A program made the translations under genes and the position numbers. Positions 43,110-51,399 of a DNA stretch of 64,000 bases are shown here, one piece after another. Below the pieces are notes generated by a model that saw only the letters and a program-made list of their open reading frames with translations, was not told where the DNA came from and made no database searches. The stretch comes from Haloarcula sebkhae (lineage in GTDB: Archaea > Halobacteriota > Halobacteria > Halobacteriales > Haloarculaceae), in NCBI RefSeq assembly GCF_014647415.1, contig NZ_BMPD01000001.1, positions 124,001 to 188,000 of the forward strand, read 5' to 3'. Numbering within the stretch: position 1 is the first letter of the stretch; each line of letters starts with the position of its first letter.

Positions 43110-44282
43110 GTGTCTCGTCGCCGTATCTTCGGCTCGCTGTTGGGGATGGTGTTCTGCATCAACCTCGCCAGAGTCGTCTTTGCCCCACTCATCGAACCGA
43201 TTCGGGCGACAACGGGCGCCTCTGATGCGACACTCGGACTGCTCGCGACGATGGCCTGGGCCGGGAGCGCCCTCCCGCGGCTGCCCACCGGCATCCTGCT
43301 GACCCGGATGTCGCGGGCGAAGGTCATCTTCGGCTCCGGTGTCGGGTTGACTCTCGGGACGACGTTCACCGCGCTCGCGTTCGACCCGACGCTGTTGCTC
43401 GTCGGCGCATTTAGCATGGGGCTTGCAAGCGGTGTCTACCTGACCGCGGCGAACACGCTGGTCAGCGAACTGTTTCCGGAGCGGCCCGGCCGCGCGCTCG
43501 GGCAACACGGCGTCGCTGCCCAGCTCGCCGCTGTCGGCGCGCCGGCGCTGATATCGTTCGTCCTTGTCGTCGGCACGTGGCGAACCGCGCTACAGGGGAT
43601 CGCCGTCGCCGCGGGACTGGTAACCGTCGCTTTCACTATCGTCGCGAGACGCTCTCGACTCCCTGACGCCGGGAGCGAAGACCGCGATCTCCTCGGTGCG
43701 GCGCGTGCCCAGTGGCACATCATCGTCACCAGCGTCGCTACCATCGGCGTCGCGGGACTGGTCTGGAACGGGCTGTTCAATTTCTACGTCACCTACGCCA
43801 CGAGCGTCGGCCTCACGCCCGGACGGGGACGGACGCTCCTGTTGCTCGCGTTCGGCGCCGGGGTGCCGGCCTTCTACGTCAGCGGCCGTCTGGCCGATCG
43901 GCTGCCGTCGATTCCGTACCTCCTGACGATGCTTGCGGCCTTTACCGGCTGTGTGCTGGTGTTGCCGTCGCTGACCGGGTTCTGGTCGCTGGCCGCGTTC
44001 AGCGTCGTCGTCGGCTACGTCATCCACAGTATCTTCCCGGCGGTGGACGCGTACCTGCTCGGCTCGCTCCCGGACCGCCACCGCGCGAGCGCCTACGCCA
44101 CCTACGGCGCGGGCATGATGGTGATGCAGGCTCCCGGAAGCGCGATCGTCGGACGGCTGCTCGACGCCGGCGTCACGTTTCCGACGCTGCTTCGCGGCAT
44201 GGGAATCGCGTTACTTGTCGTCCTCGTCGCAATGGTATCGCTGCATCTCAATGGCCGACTGCCGAGCGCAGCCCGAGCCTAA
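43110..44282 (+). CDS. MFS transporter
   Basis: A 390-residue protein from the GTG at 43110 (VSRRRIFGSLLGMVFCINLA), with about 12 hydrophobic segments and typical MFS loops: GILLTRMSRAKVIFGSGVGL after helix 2 and SGRLADRLPSIPYLLTML after helix 8. The upstream open frame of 25 codons is not membrane-like. The substrate is unknown. It starts 83 nt from the divergent zinc-finger gene. Confidence 0.83.
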   Translation: MSRRRIFGSLLGMVFCINLARVVFAPLIEPIRATTGASDATLGLLATMAWAGSALPRLPTGILLTRMSRAKVIFGSGVGLTLGTTFTALAFDPTLLLVGAFSMGLASGVYLTAANTLVSELFPERPGRALGQHGVAAQLAAVGAPALISFVLVVGTWRTALQGIAVAAGLVTVAFTIVARRSRLPDAGSEDRDLLGAARAQWHIIVTSVATIGVAGLVWNGLFNFYVTYATSVGLTPGRGRTLLLLAFGAGVPAFYVSGRLADRLPSIPYLLTMLAAFTGCVLVLPSLTGFWSLAAFSVVVGYVIHSIFPAVDAYLLGSLPDRHRASAYATYGAGMMVMQAPGSAIVGRLLDAGVTFPTLLRGMGIALLVVLVAMVSLHLNGRLPSAARA

Positions 44283-44314
44283 AGGCTGAAGCCGCTCGGT
44301 GCCGCGTCACCTGT

Positions 44315-44785
44315 ATGGACCTGCAACCGGACGAGCTGGCTGGCGTCGTCGACCTCTTCGGCTCGCTCACCAGCGCGGAGCTCGTCGACGCTTGCGGCGA
44401 ACTCGCCTTCAAGCAGGGCATCGACACCGACCCGGACGCGGTAAGCGCGGCTATCGACGACGCTGTTGACTCGTATCACCTCGTCGCCGTCGACGACCAC
44501 GCCGCCGACACCGACGAGACGCTGCTGGTCGTCGGCCCGGTCGCGTTCCCGGCCCTGTCCGACGGCGCGGCCGACCTCCCGCACATCATGGACGTGCCGG
44601 CCCGCGACCTCGCGCGTGACGCCGTCATTGAAGCCGTCAAGGCCCGCTTCCGAGAGGATGCGGTGATGGCCGTCAAGAACGGCGACGAGGACCGCGTCGA
44701 GACACTGCTCGACGTGAGCTACGACATCGAAGCCTGGGAGAACGTCGATATGGACGGTCTCCGGGACCGTCTCGACGACGTGTGA
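44315..44785 (+). CDS. Haloarchaeal protein of unknown function, 156 aa
   Basis: A 156-residue acidic protein starting at ATG 44315 (MDLQPDELAGVVDLFGSLTS). It is mixed alpha/beta: ELVDACGELAFKQGIDTDPD, DSYHLVAVDDHAADTDETLL and VGPVAFPALSDGAADLPHIM are conserved-looking blocks. It begins 32 nt after the MFS gene, which may be cotranscribed. The pattern fits a haloarchaeal DUF (perhaps DUF7109); I do not recognise a function. Confidence 0.65.
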   Translation: MDLQPDELAGVVDLFGSLTSAELVDACGELAFKQGIDTDPDAVSAAIDDAVDSYHLVAVDDHAADTDETLLVVGPVAFPALSDGAADLPHIMDVPARDLARDAVIEAVKARFREDAVMAVKNGDEDRVETLLDVSYDIEAWENVDMDGLRDRLDDV

Positions 44786-44804
44786 TCGACTGGTGACAAC
44801 GTCA

Positions 44805-44828
44805 GAACGCGACCAGCGTTCGTTTTTA
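44805..44828 (+). terminator. Stem-loop plus T-run
   Basis: gaacgc-gacca-gcgttc (44805-44821) is a perfect 6 bp hairpin immediately followed by gttttta, 20 nt after the 156-residue gene. It looks like an intrinsic terminator. Confidence 0.6.
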
Positions 44829-44954
44829 TCAGACGGGATTCGATTCGAGCTTTCAATGGGGGAGGGGCGGCATTCCGTATTCTGCACCATTAAATCGGCT
44901 AGTTCGTAGGAGTGAGCCGCCCGAATTAAGATGGTCGGTCACTTACGGTATGCT

Positions 44955-45575
44955 ATGCAGTTTGACCGGGTCGCGGCCCACGAGCCAGTCGTCGTGGACG
45001 ATGAGCCACAGGAGGCCGCCGTCATCGCCCCGGTCGTCACACGACCTGCGGGCGAGTCGATACTGTTCACGAAACGCGCCGACCACCTGTCGGACCACCC
45101 CGGGCAGATGTCGTTCCCCGGCGGCGGCCGGGAACCCGAAGACGATGACCTGCTGCGGACGGCGCTCCGGGAAGCCAACGAGGAGATCGGGCTTGACCCA
45201 CTGGCGGTCAATGTCGTCGGTCGCTTAGACGATATCCGGACCATCACTCGCTACTCCGTGCGCCCGTTCGTTGGGCGGATTCCGGACCGTGACTATCTAC
45301 CCTCGGACGAAGAAGTCGCCGAGATAGTCACCCTGCCGGTGTCGGAGCTAACGGACCTGAACAACTACGAGTCCGAACACCGGGACCACCCCCACTACGG
45401 CGAGATACGGCTCCATTTCTTCTATGTCGACGGCTATACCGTCTGGGGCGCGACGGCACGAATGCTCGTCCAGTTGCTCGAACTCGCGACCGACTGGCGG
45501 ATGCCGCCCGAACCTGACCGGTATATGGAACCGGATGACGATTTGCCGCCAAGCGTGCGCGACGAAGCCGAGTGA
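44955..45575 (+). CDS. NUDIX CoA pyrophosphatase
   Basis: A 206-residue NUDIX hydrolase. The NUDIX box is GGGREPEDDDLLRTALREAN followed by EEIG, matching Gx5Ex7REUxEExGU. HPGQMSFPGGG upstream is the motif of CoA pyrophosphatases, which cleave CoA to 3',5'-ADP and phosphopantetheine. The ATG at 44955 (MQFDRVAAHEPVVVDDEPQE) is preferred over 44931 because a TATA-like attaag around 44925 fits a leaderless start there. A typical length for the family. Confidence 0.83.
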   Translation: MQFDRVAAHEPVVVDDEPQEAAVIAPVVTRPAGESILFTKRADHLSDHPGQMSFPGGGREPEDDDLLRTALREANEEIGLDPLAVNVVGRLDDIRTITRYSVRPFVGRIPDRDYLPSDEEVAEIVTLPVSELTDLNNYESEHRDHPHYGEIRLHFFYVDGYTVWGATARMLVQLLELATDWRMPPEPDRYMEPDDDLPPSVRDEAE

Positions 45576-45633
45576 AACAGGGCCGGTTGTGGCGGGGCCG
45601 AGAGCGACAGGATTTTGCGACCCGATATCGTTC

Positions 45634-46431
45634 ATGGCGTACTGGATGACCACGCTTACCGGTGCGACACTGGCGGCCGCCGGCATTGACGCGGTGGCGC
45701 TCAAGCCCACGGAAGTAGACGTGTCGCGAGCCACGGCCCTCGACGTTGAGACACTCGCAATCGATTACGAGGGAGCGGCCCACGTTCCGGAGCCGGACAC
45801 CATCGAACAGCTGGCGTCGACCACTGACGTGCGTGTTACCGCGCCAGTTCGGGCCGACGGTTTCGACCCGCTGGGCGACGACAGCGGGTTCGACGCGCTG
45901 CCGGCAGGTGCGGGACACGTACTGGTCGCCGGCCACAGCGCGTATCTCTCAGCGGACGAGGCCGAACGAGCCGTCGCACCGCGGTTACGGGCGGCCGTCG
46001 ACGATACCAGCGACCCCTGGGTCGGTACCGAAGGCATCGAGCGCCTCGCGCTGGCGGTCGGTGGGACGCAGTACGAACTCCTCTCGCGGACGACCGTCCG
46101 CGACGTTCGGACACTCCGGACCGCCGGTTTCGACGGTTCGATTGCCGTTTACGCCCCGCTGGTACTCTCGGACAGCGAAGACGCGATGCTCGACGCCGTC
46201 GGCGACTACGCGGCCCGGCGCGGCCCAGTTCGGGACGCACTACCCGAGGGTGCGCCGACGGACAGCCGAGCGACGGACCGGGCCAGAGACGTACTCAAAC
46301 AGGCAATCCGCGACTACGCGCTCGTCGGCTCCGTCGAAACAGTCGCCGAGCGAACCGACCGACTCCACGACATCGGTGTCGACACGGTTGTCGGCTACCC
46401 GGCGCGTGGACTCGACCCGTTCCTCTCGTAA
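45634..46431 (+). CDS. Haloarchaeal TIM-barrel-like protein (DUF7388-like)
   Basis: A 265-residue protein from ATG 45634 (MAYWMTTLTGATLAAAGIDA); ATG 45646 is an alternative. It has repeated beta/alpha signals: IDAVALKPTEVDV, TDVRVTAPVRADGFDPLGDD, AGHVLVAGHSAYLS, YPARGLDPFLS at the end. This suggests a TIM-barrel without clear metal or cofactor motifs. It is annotated in haloarchaea as a protein of unknown function (DUF7388-like, from memory). The FAD oxidoreductase starts immediately after its stop (TAAATG), so they form one operon. Confidence 0.65.
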   Translation: MAYWMTTLTGATLAAAGIDAVALKPTEVDVSRATALDVETLAIDYEGAAHVPEPDTIEQLASTTDVRVTAPVRADGFDPLGDDSGFDALPAGAGHVLVAGHSAYLSADEAERAVAPRLRAAVDDTSDPWVGTEGIERLALAVGGTQYELLSRTTVRDVRTLRTAGFDGSIAVYAPLVLSDSEDAMLDAVGDYAARRGPVRDALPEGAPTDSRATDRARDVLKQAIRDYALVGSVETVAERTDRLHDIGVDTVVGYPARGLDPFLS

Positions 46432-47535
46432 ATGACGGTTGCCGTCGTCGGCGGCGGGGCCGTCGGCCTGTCGACCGCGCTGGCGCTAGCTCGCCGCAAC
46501 GCGTCTGTGACGGTCTTCGAACGCGACACCCTCGGGAGCGGCGCGAGCGGCCGGGCGGCCGGCCTCTGTTACGACGCGTTCGCTGACGACGTGGACGCCG
46601 CCGTCGCCGCGGATGCGCTCGCTCGCTACCGTGATATGGACCTGTTCGAGCCCCAGCCCTACGTCTGGGTCGCGCGCGACGAGAGCGATGCCACGGCCGT
46701 CCGCGAGCAGATCACGCAGATGCAGAACAACGGCGTCGGGGTCGAGACGCTCACGTCGGCGGAACTCGGTGACCGCTACCCCGCACTCGATACCAGCGGC
46801 ATCGAGGTGGCTGGCCTCGCCCGCGACGCCGGCGTACTCGACCCGGACAAGGTGGTGGCGACACTGGCAGAGCAGGCCCGCGAAGCGGGTGCAACCATCG
46901 AAACGGGTACCCCGGTCTCGCTCGATTCGCCGGCAACCGTCGAAACAGCGGACGAGACTCGGCCGTTCGACGCGGTGGTCGTCGCGGCCGGCCCGCAAAC
47001 GAAGCCGCTCGTCGCCGATGTCGGCGTCTCGCTCGCACTGAAAGCCTACCGAGCGCAGGCGCTCGTAACTGACCCGGTCGACGCCACCCTACCCTCGTTC
47101 TACGACGCGACGCGGGAGTTCTACTGGCGGCCGAAGGGCAACGCACTACTTGTCGGTGACGGCGCACACGAGGTCGACCCGACGGACTGGAACCCCGACG
47201 CGGACGCCGAGTTCGTCACTCGGAGCCTCGACCGCGTCGAGCAAACGTCGGCGCTGACGCCGGCCTGTGACAGAGCCTGGGCCGGCCTGTGTACGGCAAC
47301 GCCCGACGGTGCGCCGCTGGCCGGGCAGGTCGCCGACGGGCTCTGGGTAGCGACTGGCTGGCAGGGCCACGGGCTCATGCGCGCGCCGGCGATGGGCAAT
47401 TATCTCGCCGCAGACGTACTCAGTCGCCCGAACCCACTCTCGGAACACTTGCCAGATCGCGTCGACCCGACACGGTTCGATGGCTCTGAAGAATTCGCCG
47501 CGCTGGACGACCCGACGCGTGACTGGGACGCGTGA
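46432..47535 (+). CDS. FAD-dependent oxidoreductase (DAO family)
   Basis: A 367-residue flavoprotein of the D-amino-acid/glycine/sarcosine oxidase family. The FAD motif is VAVVGGGAVGLSTALALARR (residues 3-22), with SGASGRAAGLCYDAF as the second FAD contact; the C-terminal LWVATGWQGHGLMRAPAMGN is the conserved family end. The start ATG directly follows the stop of the previous gene, so the TIM-barrel protein may be its partner. The substrate is unknown. Predicted cytoplasmic. Confidence 0.82.
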   Translation: MTVAVVGGGAVGLSTALALARRNASVTVFERDTLGSGASGRAAGLCYDAFADDVDAAVAADALARYRDMDLFEPQPYVWVARDESDATAVREQITQMQNNGVGVETLTSAELGDRYPALDTSGIEVAGLARDAGVLDPDKVVATLAEQAREAGATIETGTPVSLDSPATVETADETRPFDAVVVAAGPQTKPLVADVGVSLALKAYRAQALVTDPVDATLPSFYDATREFYWRPKGNALLVGDGAHEVDPTDWNPDADAEFVTRSLDRVEQTSALTPACDRAWAGLCTATPDGAPLAGQVADGLWVATGWQGHGLMRAPAMGNYLAADVLSRPNPLSEHLPDRVDPTRFDGSEEFAALDDPTRDWDA

Positions 47536-47565
47536 ATTCGGTGTAAAAAGATGTATACACGCCGA

Positions 47566-48087
47566 TCAGGCGTCGTCTTCGCTCTTGTCGCCTGATTCGG
47601 TCACGTCTTCAACGTCGGCCGTTTCGCCCTCCCCAGCCGCTTCGGTCTCCTCGTCGGGCTCGCTGTCGTCGGTTTCAACGCCGACATCCGTCGCTTCGTC
47701 CTCGTCGTGGCCCGTCTCGGCTTTCGGGATGCGAACGTGGAGCGTCCCGTTGCTCTTGAGCGTGGCCTGGGCCGTCTCTGGGTCGACAGCGGCGTCGCTC
47801 GGCAGGGTGACGCTCCCATCGAGCGCGAGCCCGCGCCCGGGATAGCGCATCTCGAAGCCCTCGTAGAAGTCACGGAAGCGGTCGATGCGGACCTCAACAC
47901 GGTCGTCGACGTACCGGACCTGGATGTCCGACGCCGTCGTTCCGGGGGCGTCGAAGACGACGAGGTAGGAGTCGTCCGACTCCAGCAGGTCCGAGGCCAG
48001 CGGCTTGTTCTCCTGAACCCGGCCGGCGGCCCGGCCGATGTTCTCGAATATCGCGTCGCTGATCGAGGAGCCGATGTCCCGCATCAT
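47566..48087 (-). CDS. Hsp20/alpha-crystallin-like chaperone
   Basis: A 173-residue small heat-shock protein. The alpha-crystallin core includes YLVVFDAPGTTASDIQVRYV and the C-terminal signature ATLKSNGTLHVRIPK (A-x-x-x-n-G-v-L type). The last 55 residues are an acidic low-complexity tail (from about 118, containing DEDEATDVGVETDD) that replaces the usual short I-x-I tail. A holdase role in protein protection is inferred. Its ATG overlaps the stop of the 52-residue zinc protein by 4 nt (ATGA), so they are coupled. Confidence 0.8.
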   Translation of the reverse strand: MMRDIGSSISDAIFENIGRAAGRVQENKPLASDLLESDDSYLVVFDAPGTTASDIQVRYVDDRVEVRIDRFRDFYEGFEMRYPGRGLALDGSVTLPSDAAVDPETAQATLKSNGTLHVRIPKAETGHDEDEATDVGVETDDSEPDEETEAAGEGETADVEDVTESGDKSEDDA

Positions 48088-48242
48088 AGTTCCACTTCGT
48101 CGAGGCAGTCCGTCCCGCCACAGTACGGGCAGGAGAACGCCGCGAGTTCGACATCGTCCGGCATATCGTACGTGTAGTGCATCTCGAACATGTCGAGTTC
48201 GCAGCTGTCGTCCGTGCAGACGACCTCCATGGTGGCTGGCAT
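48084..48242 (-). CDS. Small zinc-ribbon protein, 52 aa
   Basis: A 52-residue protein beginning MPATMEVVCTDDSCELDMFE with cysteines at C9 and C14 and a second pair in SCPYCGGTDCL (C38, C41, C46). The pattern is a minimal zinc ribbon of the DUF7559 type known in haloarchaea. It is followed directly by the Hsp20 gene (4 nt overlap), suggesting a common stress role. Alternative: a binding module for an unknown partner. Confidence 0.7.
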   Translation of the reverse strand: MPATMEVVCTDDSCELDMFEMHYTYDMPDDVELAAFSCPYCGGTDCLDEVEL

Positions 48243-48347
48243 ACTATTTCGTTGGTCCGTCGGGGACAAACCCCTTACGGACGGGGAAGGGGGCATCCCG
48301 TTCCTGCCAGTCCCAACATTGATACCGTCACCGGCGTACTCGGGTGT

Positions 48348-49145
48348 ATGAGTGAACGCGTCCTCGGGGTGGATTTCAGCGGCGCAGCGACCGCTGGCGA
48401 CGCGCTCTGGGTCACCGAGGCGATACCGACGGACGACGGGCTGGAGATTCAACAGTGCTACCGCGGGACGAACGAGTGGGGGCGTGACCGTGAAGCGGCC
48501 CACGCCGGCCTCGTCGACCGCATTACCGACGACGATGTGGGCACGGTTGGGATGGATTTCCCGTTCAGTCTGCCACAGGCGCTCCTTGACGCGCAGTGTG
48601 GCGGGACCTGGGCCGGTTTCGTCGACTGGCTTGCGAGCGGGAGCGGCCCGACCGACCCGGGGTCGCTCTCCGAGGCGTGCCGGCACACCGCCGAGATGAC
48701 GACTGGCAGCCGTGACCTGCGCCGGGAGACGGACTTCCGACGCGGCGCGCTGTGTCCCTACACGAACCGGACGCGCAGTATGACTTTCTACGGCGTCCGG
48801 GACGTACTCGGGAAACTGCGAGACGACGACTCAACAGCCGTCGTACCGATGCAAGGCTGGAACGCCGACACGCTCGTCGCCGAAGTGTACCCCGCCGCAA
48901 CCTTTGGCTGGCTTGGCTGTTACCGCGAGGGGTACAAGAACGTTGACGACCCCCGACAGCGCCGGGAGGCAAACGTCGCGGCGGTCGAAGCCTGTAGCGT
49001 CACCGTCAGCGACCACCGCGACACCTACCTCGGGAACCACGACGCGCTGGACTCGCTGGCCGCCGTCATCTCCGCGAGCCGGCTGGCCGACGGCGCAAGA
49101 CCGCTCACCTCGGGTCCCGAAAGTGAAGGCTGTATCTACGTTTGA
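48348..49145 (+). CDS. DUF429 family protein (predicted RNase H-like)
   Basis: A 265-residue protein starting at ATG 48348. The N-terminal motif VLGVDFSGAATAGDALWVTE is characteristic of DUF429, a family with an RNase H-like fold (VGMDFPFSLP supplies the second acidic strand). Other conserved blocks are GWNADTLVAEVYPAATFGWL and DALDSLAAVISASRL. Some bacterial relatives occur in nucleic-acid processing contexts; function is not established. It is divergent from the zinc-ribbon gene. Confidence 0.8.
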   Translation: MSERVLGVDFSGAATAGDALWVTEAIPTDDGLEIQQCYRGTNEWGRDREAAHAGLVDRITDDDVGTVGMDFPFSLPQALLDAQCGGTWAGFVDWLASGSGPTDPGSLSEACRHTAEMTTGSRDLRRETDFRRGALCPYTNRTRSMTFYGVRDVLGKLRDDDSTAVVPMQGWNADTLVAEVYPAATFGWLGCYREGYKNVDDPRQRREANVAAVEACSVTVSDHRDTYLGNHDALDSLAAVISASRLADGARPLTSGPESEGCIYV

Positions 49146-49214
49146 CGACGCAGTGAGGGGACCGTCTTCGGGCCGAAGCCCGGCATATATCAGTTTCCGG
49201 CCCAAGTAGCGTCT

Positions 49215-51137
49215 ATGCCTGACGACCAGGGCGGCTTCGAGGGTGTCCGCGAGAACGTCGATGGCCACCCAATGGTCAATCTTGTTGGCTACGCCACGCC
49301 CTATTGGCTCCGGCTGCTCGTCGGCATCATAGCGGCGTTCTGTACCCGGTTCGCCCGCCTCGTGCCGCCGATAATCGTCGCCGCAGCCATCGACCGCGTC
49401 GTCCTTAGCAGCGGAAAACCGGGGCTGCTGACAGACGCCGGTCTGCTGCCCCCCGGCCAAATCACGGGCGAGGCTGCCCGTATCGCGTTCCTCCAGCGGC
49501 TGGTCGCCATTGCGGCCATCGCCTACCTGCTCCGCTCGGCGACGCGCTTTGCCTCCAGATATCTTCTCCAGTCGAGCGCACAGAAAATCCAGCGGGACCT
49601 CCGGAACGACACCTACGACCACCTGCAACACCTCTCGCTGTCCTTCTTTGCGAACCACCAGACCGGCGGGATGATGTCGATACTCAACAGCGACATCAAC
49701 AGGCTGGAGTCGTTCCTCAACACAGAGTTCCGCCAGATGATTCGAGTGGTCGCGACTGTCGGTGGCATCGCGGTCATCCTCTATCGGTACTCTCCAAAAC
49801 TGGCGCTCATCGCGCTCGGACCCGTCCCACTCATCGGCATCGCCAGTGGCTTCTTCCTCACCTGGATCGAGCCGAAATATCGCTCCATCCGCCAGACAGT
49901 ATCGCGGCTCAACACCCGGCTAGAGAACAACCTCAGTGGCGCGCCAGTCATCAAGGCGTTCGACCGCTACGACTTCGAGCGCAAACGGGTGACCGACCAG
50001 AGCCAAGAGTATCACGACCAGAAAGTGGCTGCCCTGCGCATCCGGCGGGCCTTTTTTGCCGGTCTACGGCTGCTTACTGGTATCGCGTTCGTTCTGATTC
50101 TGTATGTCGCCGGGATGGACTTCATCACGAATCCTGAGAGCGAAGCGGCACTGTCTACCGGAGCGTTTGCCCTGTTTTTCCTGTATATCCGCCGGCTGTA
50201 CTCGCCAATGCGCCGAATCGGGCGGTCCGCAAACAAGTACCAGCTCGCCAAATCCAGCGCCGAGCGCGTGTTCGGCCTGCTGGGTCAGGAGCCCGAAGTC
50301 ACCGACCCCGAGGACCCATACGAACCTGCTGGCATCGACGGGTCGGTCGAATTCGACGACGTGACCTTCGGCTACGGCGACGAACCGGCAGTCGTTCGCG
50401 ACGTGTCGCTGGACGTACCTAACGGGGCGACAATCGGCCTTGCCGGGGCGACCGGAGCCGGTAAATCCACGCTGCTGAAACTGGTGCCACGGTTTCACGA
50501 CGTGGATAGCGGTGCGGTGAGAGTGGACGGCATTGACGTGCGTGAATACGGCCTCCAGAGCCTTAGAAGCGAAATCGCAATTGTCGAGCAGCAGCCGTAC
50601 CTGTTCTCGGGAACAGTCGCCGAGAACATCGCCTACGGCGACCGCGACGTCCTCGACGCCGAGCAGTCAGACGACGAGGCGCGGAGGAGTGGCTGGGAAG
50701 TCGCGCGCGACCGCGTCCGCGGCGCAGCGGAAGCCGCACAGGCCGACGAGTTTATCGAGGAGTTGCCGGATGGGTACGACACGCAGATCGGCGAGCGCGG
50801 CATCAAGCTCTCTGGCGGCCAGCGCCAGCGGGTCGCCATCGCTCGCGCCCTGCTGAACGATCCTGAAATCATCATCTTCGATGAGGCGACCAGCGACGTG
50901 GACACGGAGACGGAAGACCGCATCCAAGAGAGCATCGAACAACTGGTTGCGGACCGTACCGCCTTCGTCATCGCGCACCGCCTCTCCACGATTCAGGACG
51001 CGGACCGCATCGTCGTGATGGACGACGGCGAAATCGTCGAACGCGGCAGCCACACCGACCTACTCGCGGCCGACGGCGACTACGCTGATCTCTGGCACGC
51101 CCAGGCTGACGACCGAACGGTCAGCGCCGACGACTGA
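49215..51137 (+). CDS. ABC exporter (permease-ATPase fusion)
   Basis: A 640-residue half-transporter. The first 340 residues contain about six membrane helices and the coupling region (YDHLQHLSLSFFANHQTGGM). The nucleotide domain starts near residue 370: Walker A GATGAGKSTLLKL, signature LSGGQRQRVAIARALL, Walker B PEIIIFDEATSDVDTETEDR. It probably forms a homodimer exporting a lipid, drug or other hydrophobic molecule. The linker before the signature (DAEQSDDEARRSGWEVARDR) is slightly expanded compared with bacterial MsbA-type proteins. It stands alone. Confidence 0.9.
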   Translation: MPDDQGGFEGVRENVDGHPMVNLVGYATPYWLRLLVGIIAAFCTRFARLVPPIIVAAAIDRVVLSSGKPGLLTDAGLLPPGQITGEAARIAFLQRLVAIAAIAYLLRSATRFASRYLLQSSAQKIQRDLRNDTYDHLQHLSLSFFANHQTGGMMSILNSDINRLESFLNTEFRQMIRVVATVGGIAVILYRYSPKLALIALGPVPLIGIASGFFLTWIEPKYRSIRQTVSRLNTRLENNLSGAPVIKAFDRYDFERKRVTDQSQEYHDQKVAALRIRRAFFAGLRLLTGIAFVLILYVAGMDFITNPESEAALSTGAFALFFLYIRRLYSPMRRIGRSANKYQLAKSSAERVFGLLGQEPEVTDPEDPYEPAGIDGSVEFDDVTFGYGDEPAVVRDVSLDVPNGATIGLAGATGAGKSTLLKLVPRFHDVDSGAVRVDGIDVREYGLQSLRSEIAIVEQQPYLFSGTVAENIAYGDRDVLDAEQSDDEARRSGWEVARDRVRGAAEAAQADEFIEELPDGYDTQIGERGIKLSGGQRQRVAIARALLNDPEIIIFDEATSDVDTETEDRIQESIEQLVADRTAFVIAHRLSTIQDADRIVVMDDGEIVERGSHTDLLAADGDYADLWHAQADDRTVSADD

Positions 51138-51323
51138 GACTGCTGCTGTCCGAGCGTTTTCGGCGGAAGATTAGTAGCGGTGATGCGACCGACTGCGCTG
51201 CTACGAAATACTTGGTTTCCCCATTCGAGCCCGTCGACAGCAGCCAGCGTGGCCGCCAGTCAGGTGTGCGTTAGCCGCGCTTTGCGTCTGCTGTATCGAT
51301 GTTTGGTAACGCTAGTCTTGAAC

Positions 51324-51336
51324 GTGACAGTGTCAC
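51324..51336. promoter_or_regulatory. Operator-like palindrome upstream of nhaC
   Basis: gtgaca-g-tgtcac is a perfect 6 bp inverted repeat around one centre base, about 30 bp upstream of the TATA box. A regulator binding site is likely but unproven. The rest of 51138-51323 shows nothing recognisable. Confidence 0.45.
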
Positions 51337-51364
51337 ATATGCGCTACAGAGATATTATCGCTCG

Positions 51365-51373
51365 TTTTAATAC
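51365..51373 (+). promoter_or_regulatory. TATA box for NhaC gene
   Basis: ttttaatac lies about 30 nt before the GTG start at 51400. Confidence 0.55.
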
Positions 51374-51399
51374 ACACAAGTTATTAGGACGGAATAGAC

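Noticed and set aside
43712-44785. Long reading of the 156-residue gene extended upstream to 43712
   Set aside because: The extension overlaps the MFS gene in another frame and lacks protein-like sequence; ATG 44315 fits the gap after the MFS stop.
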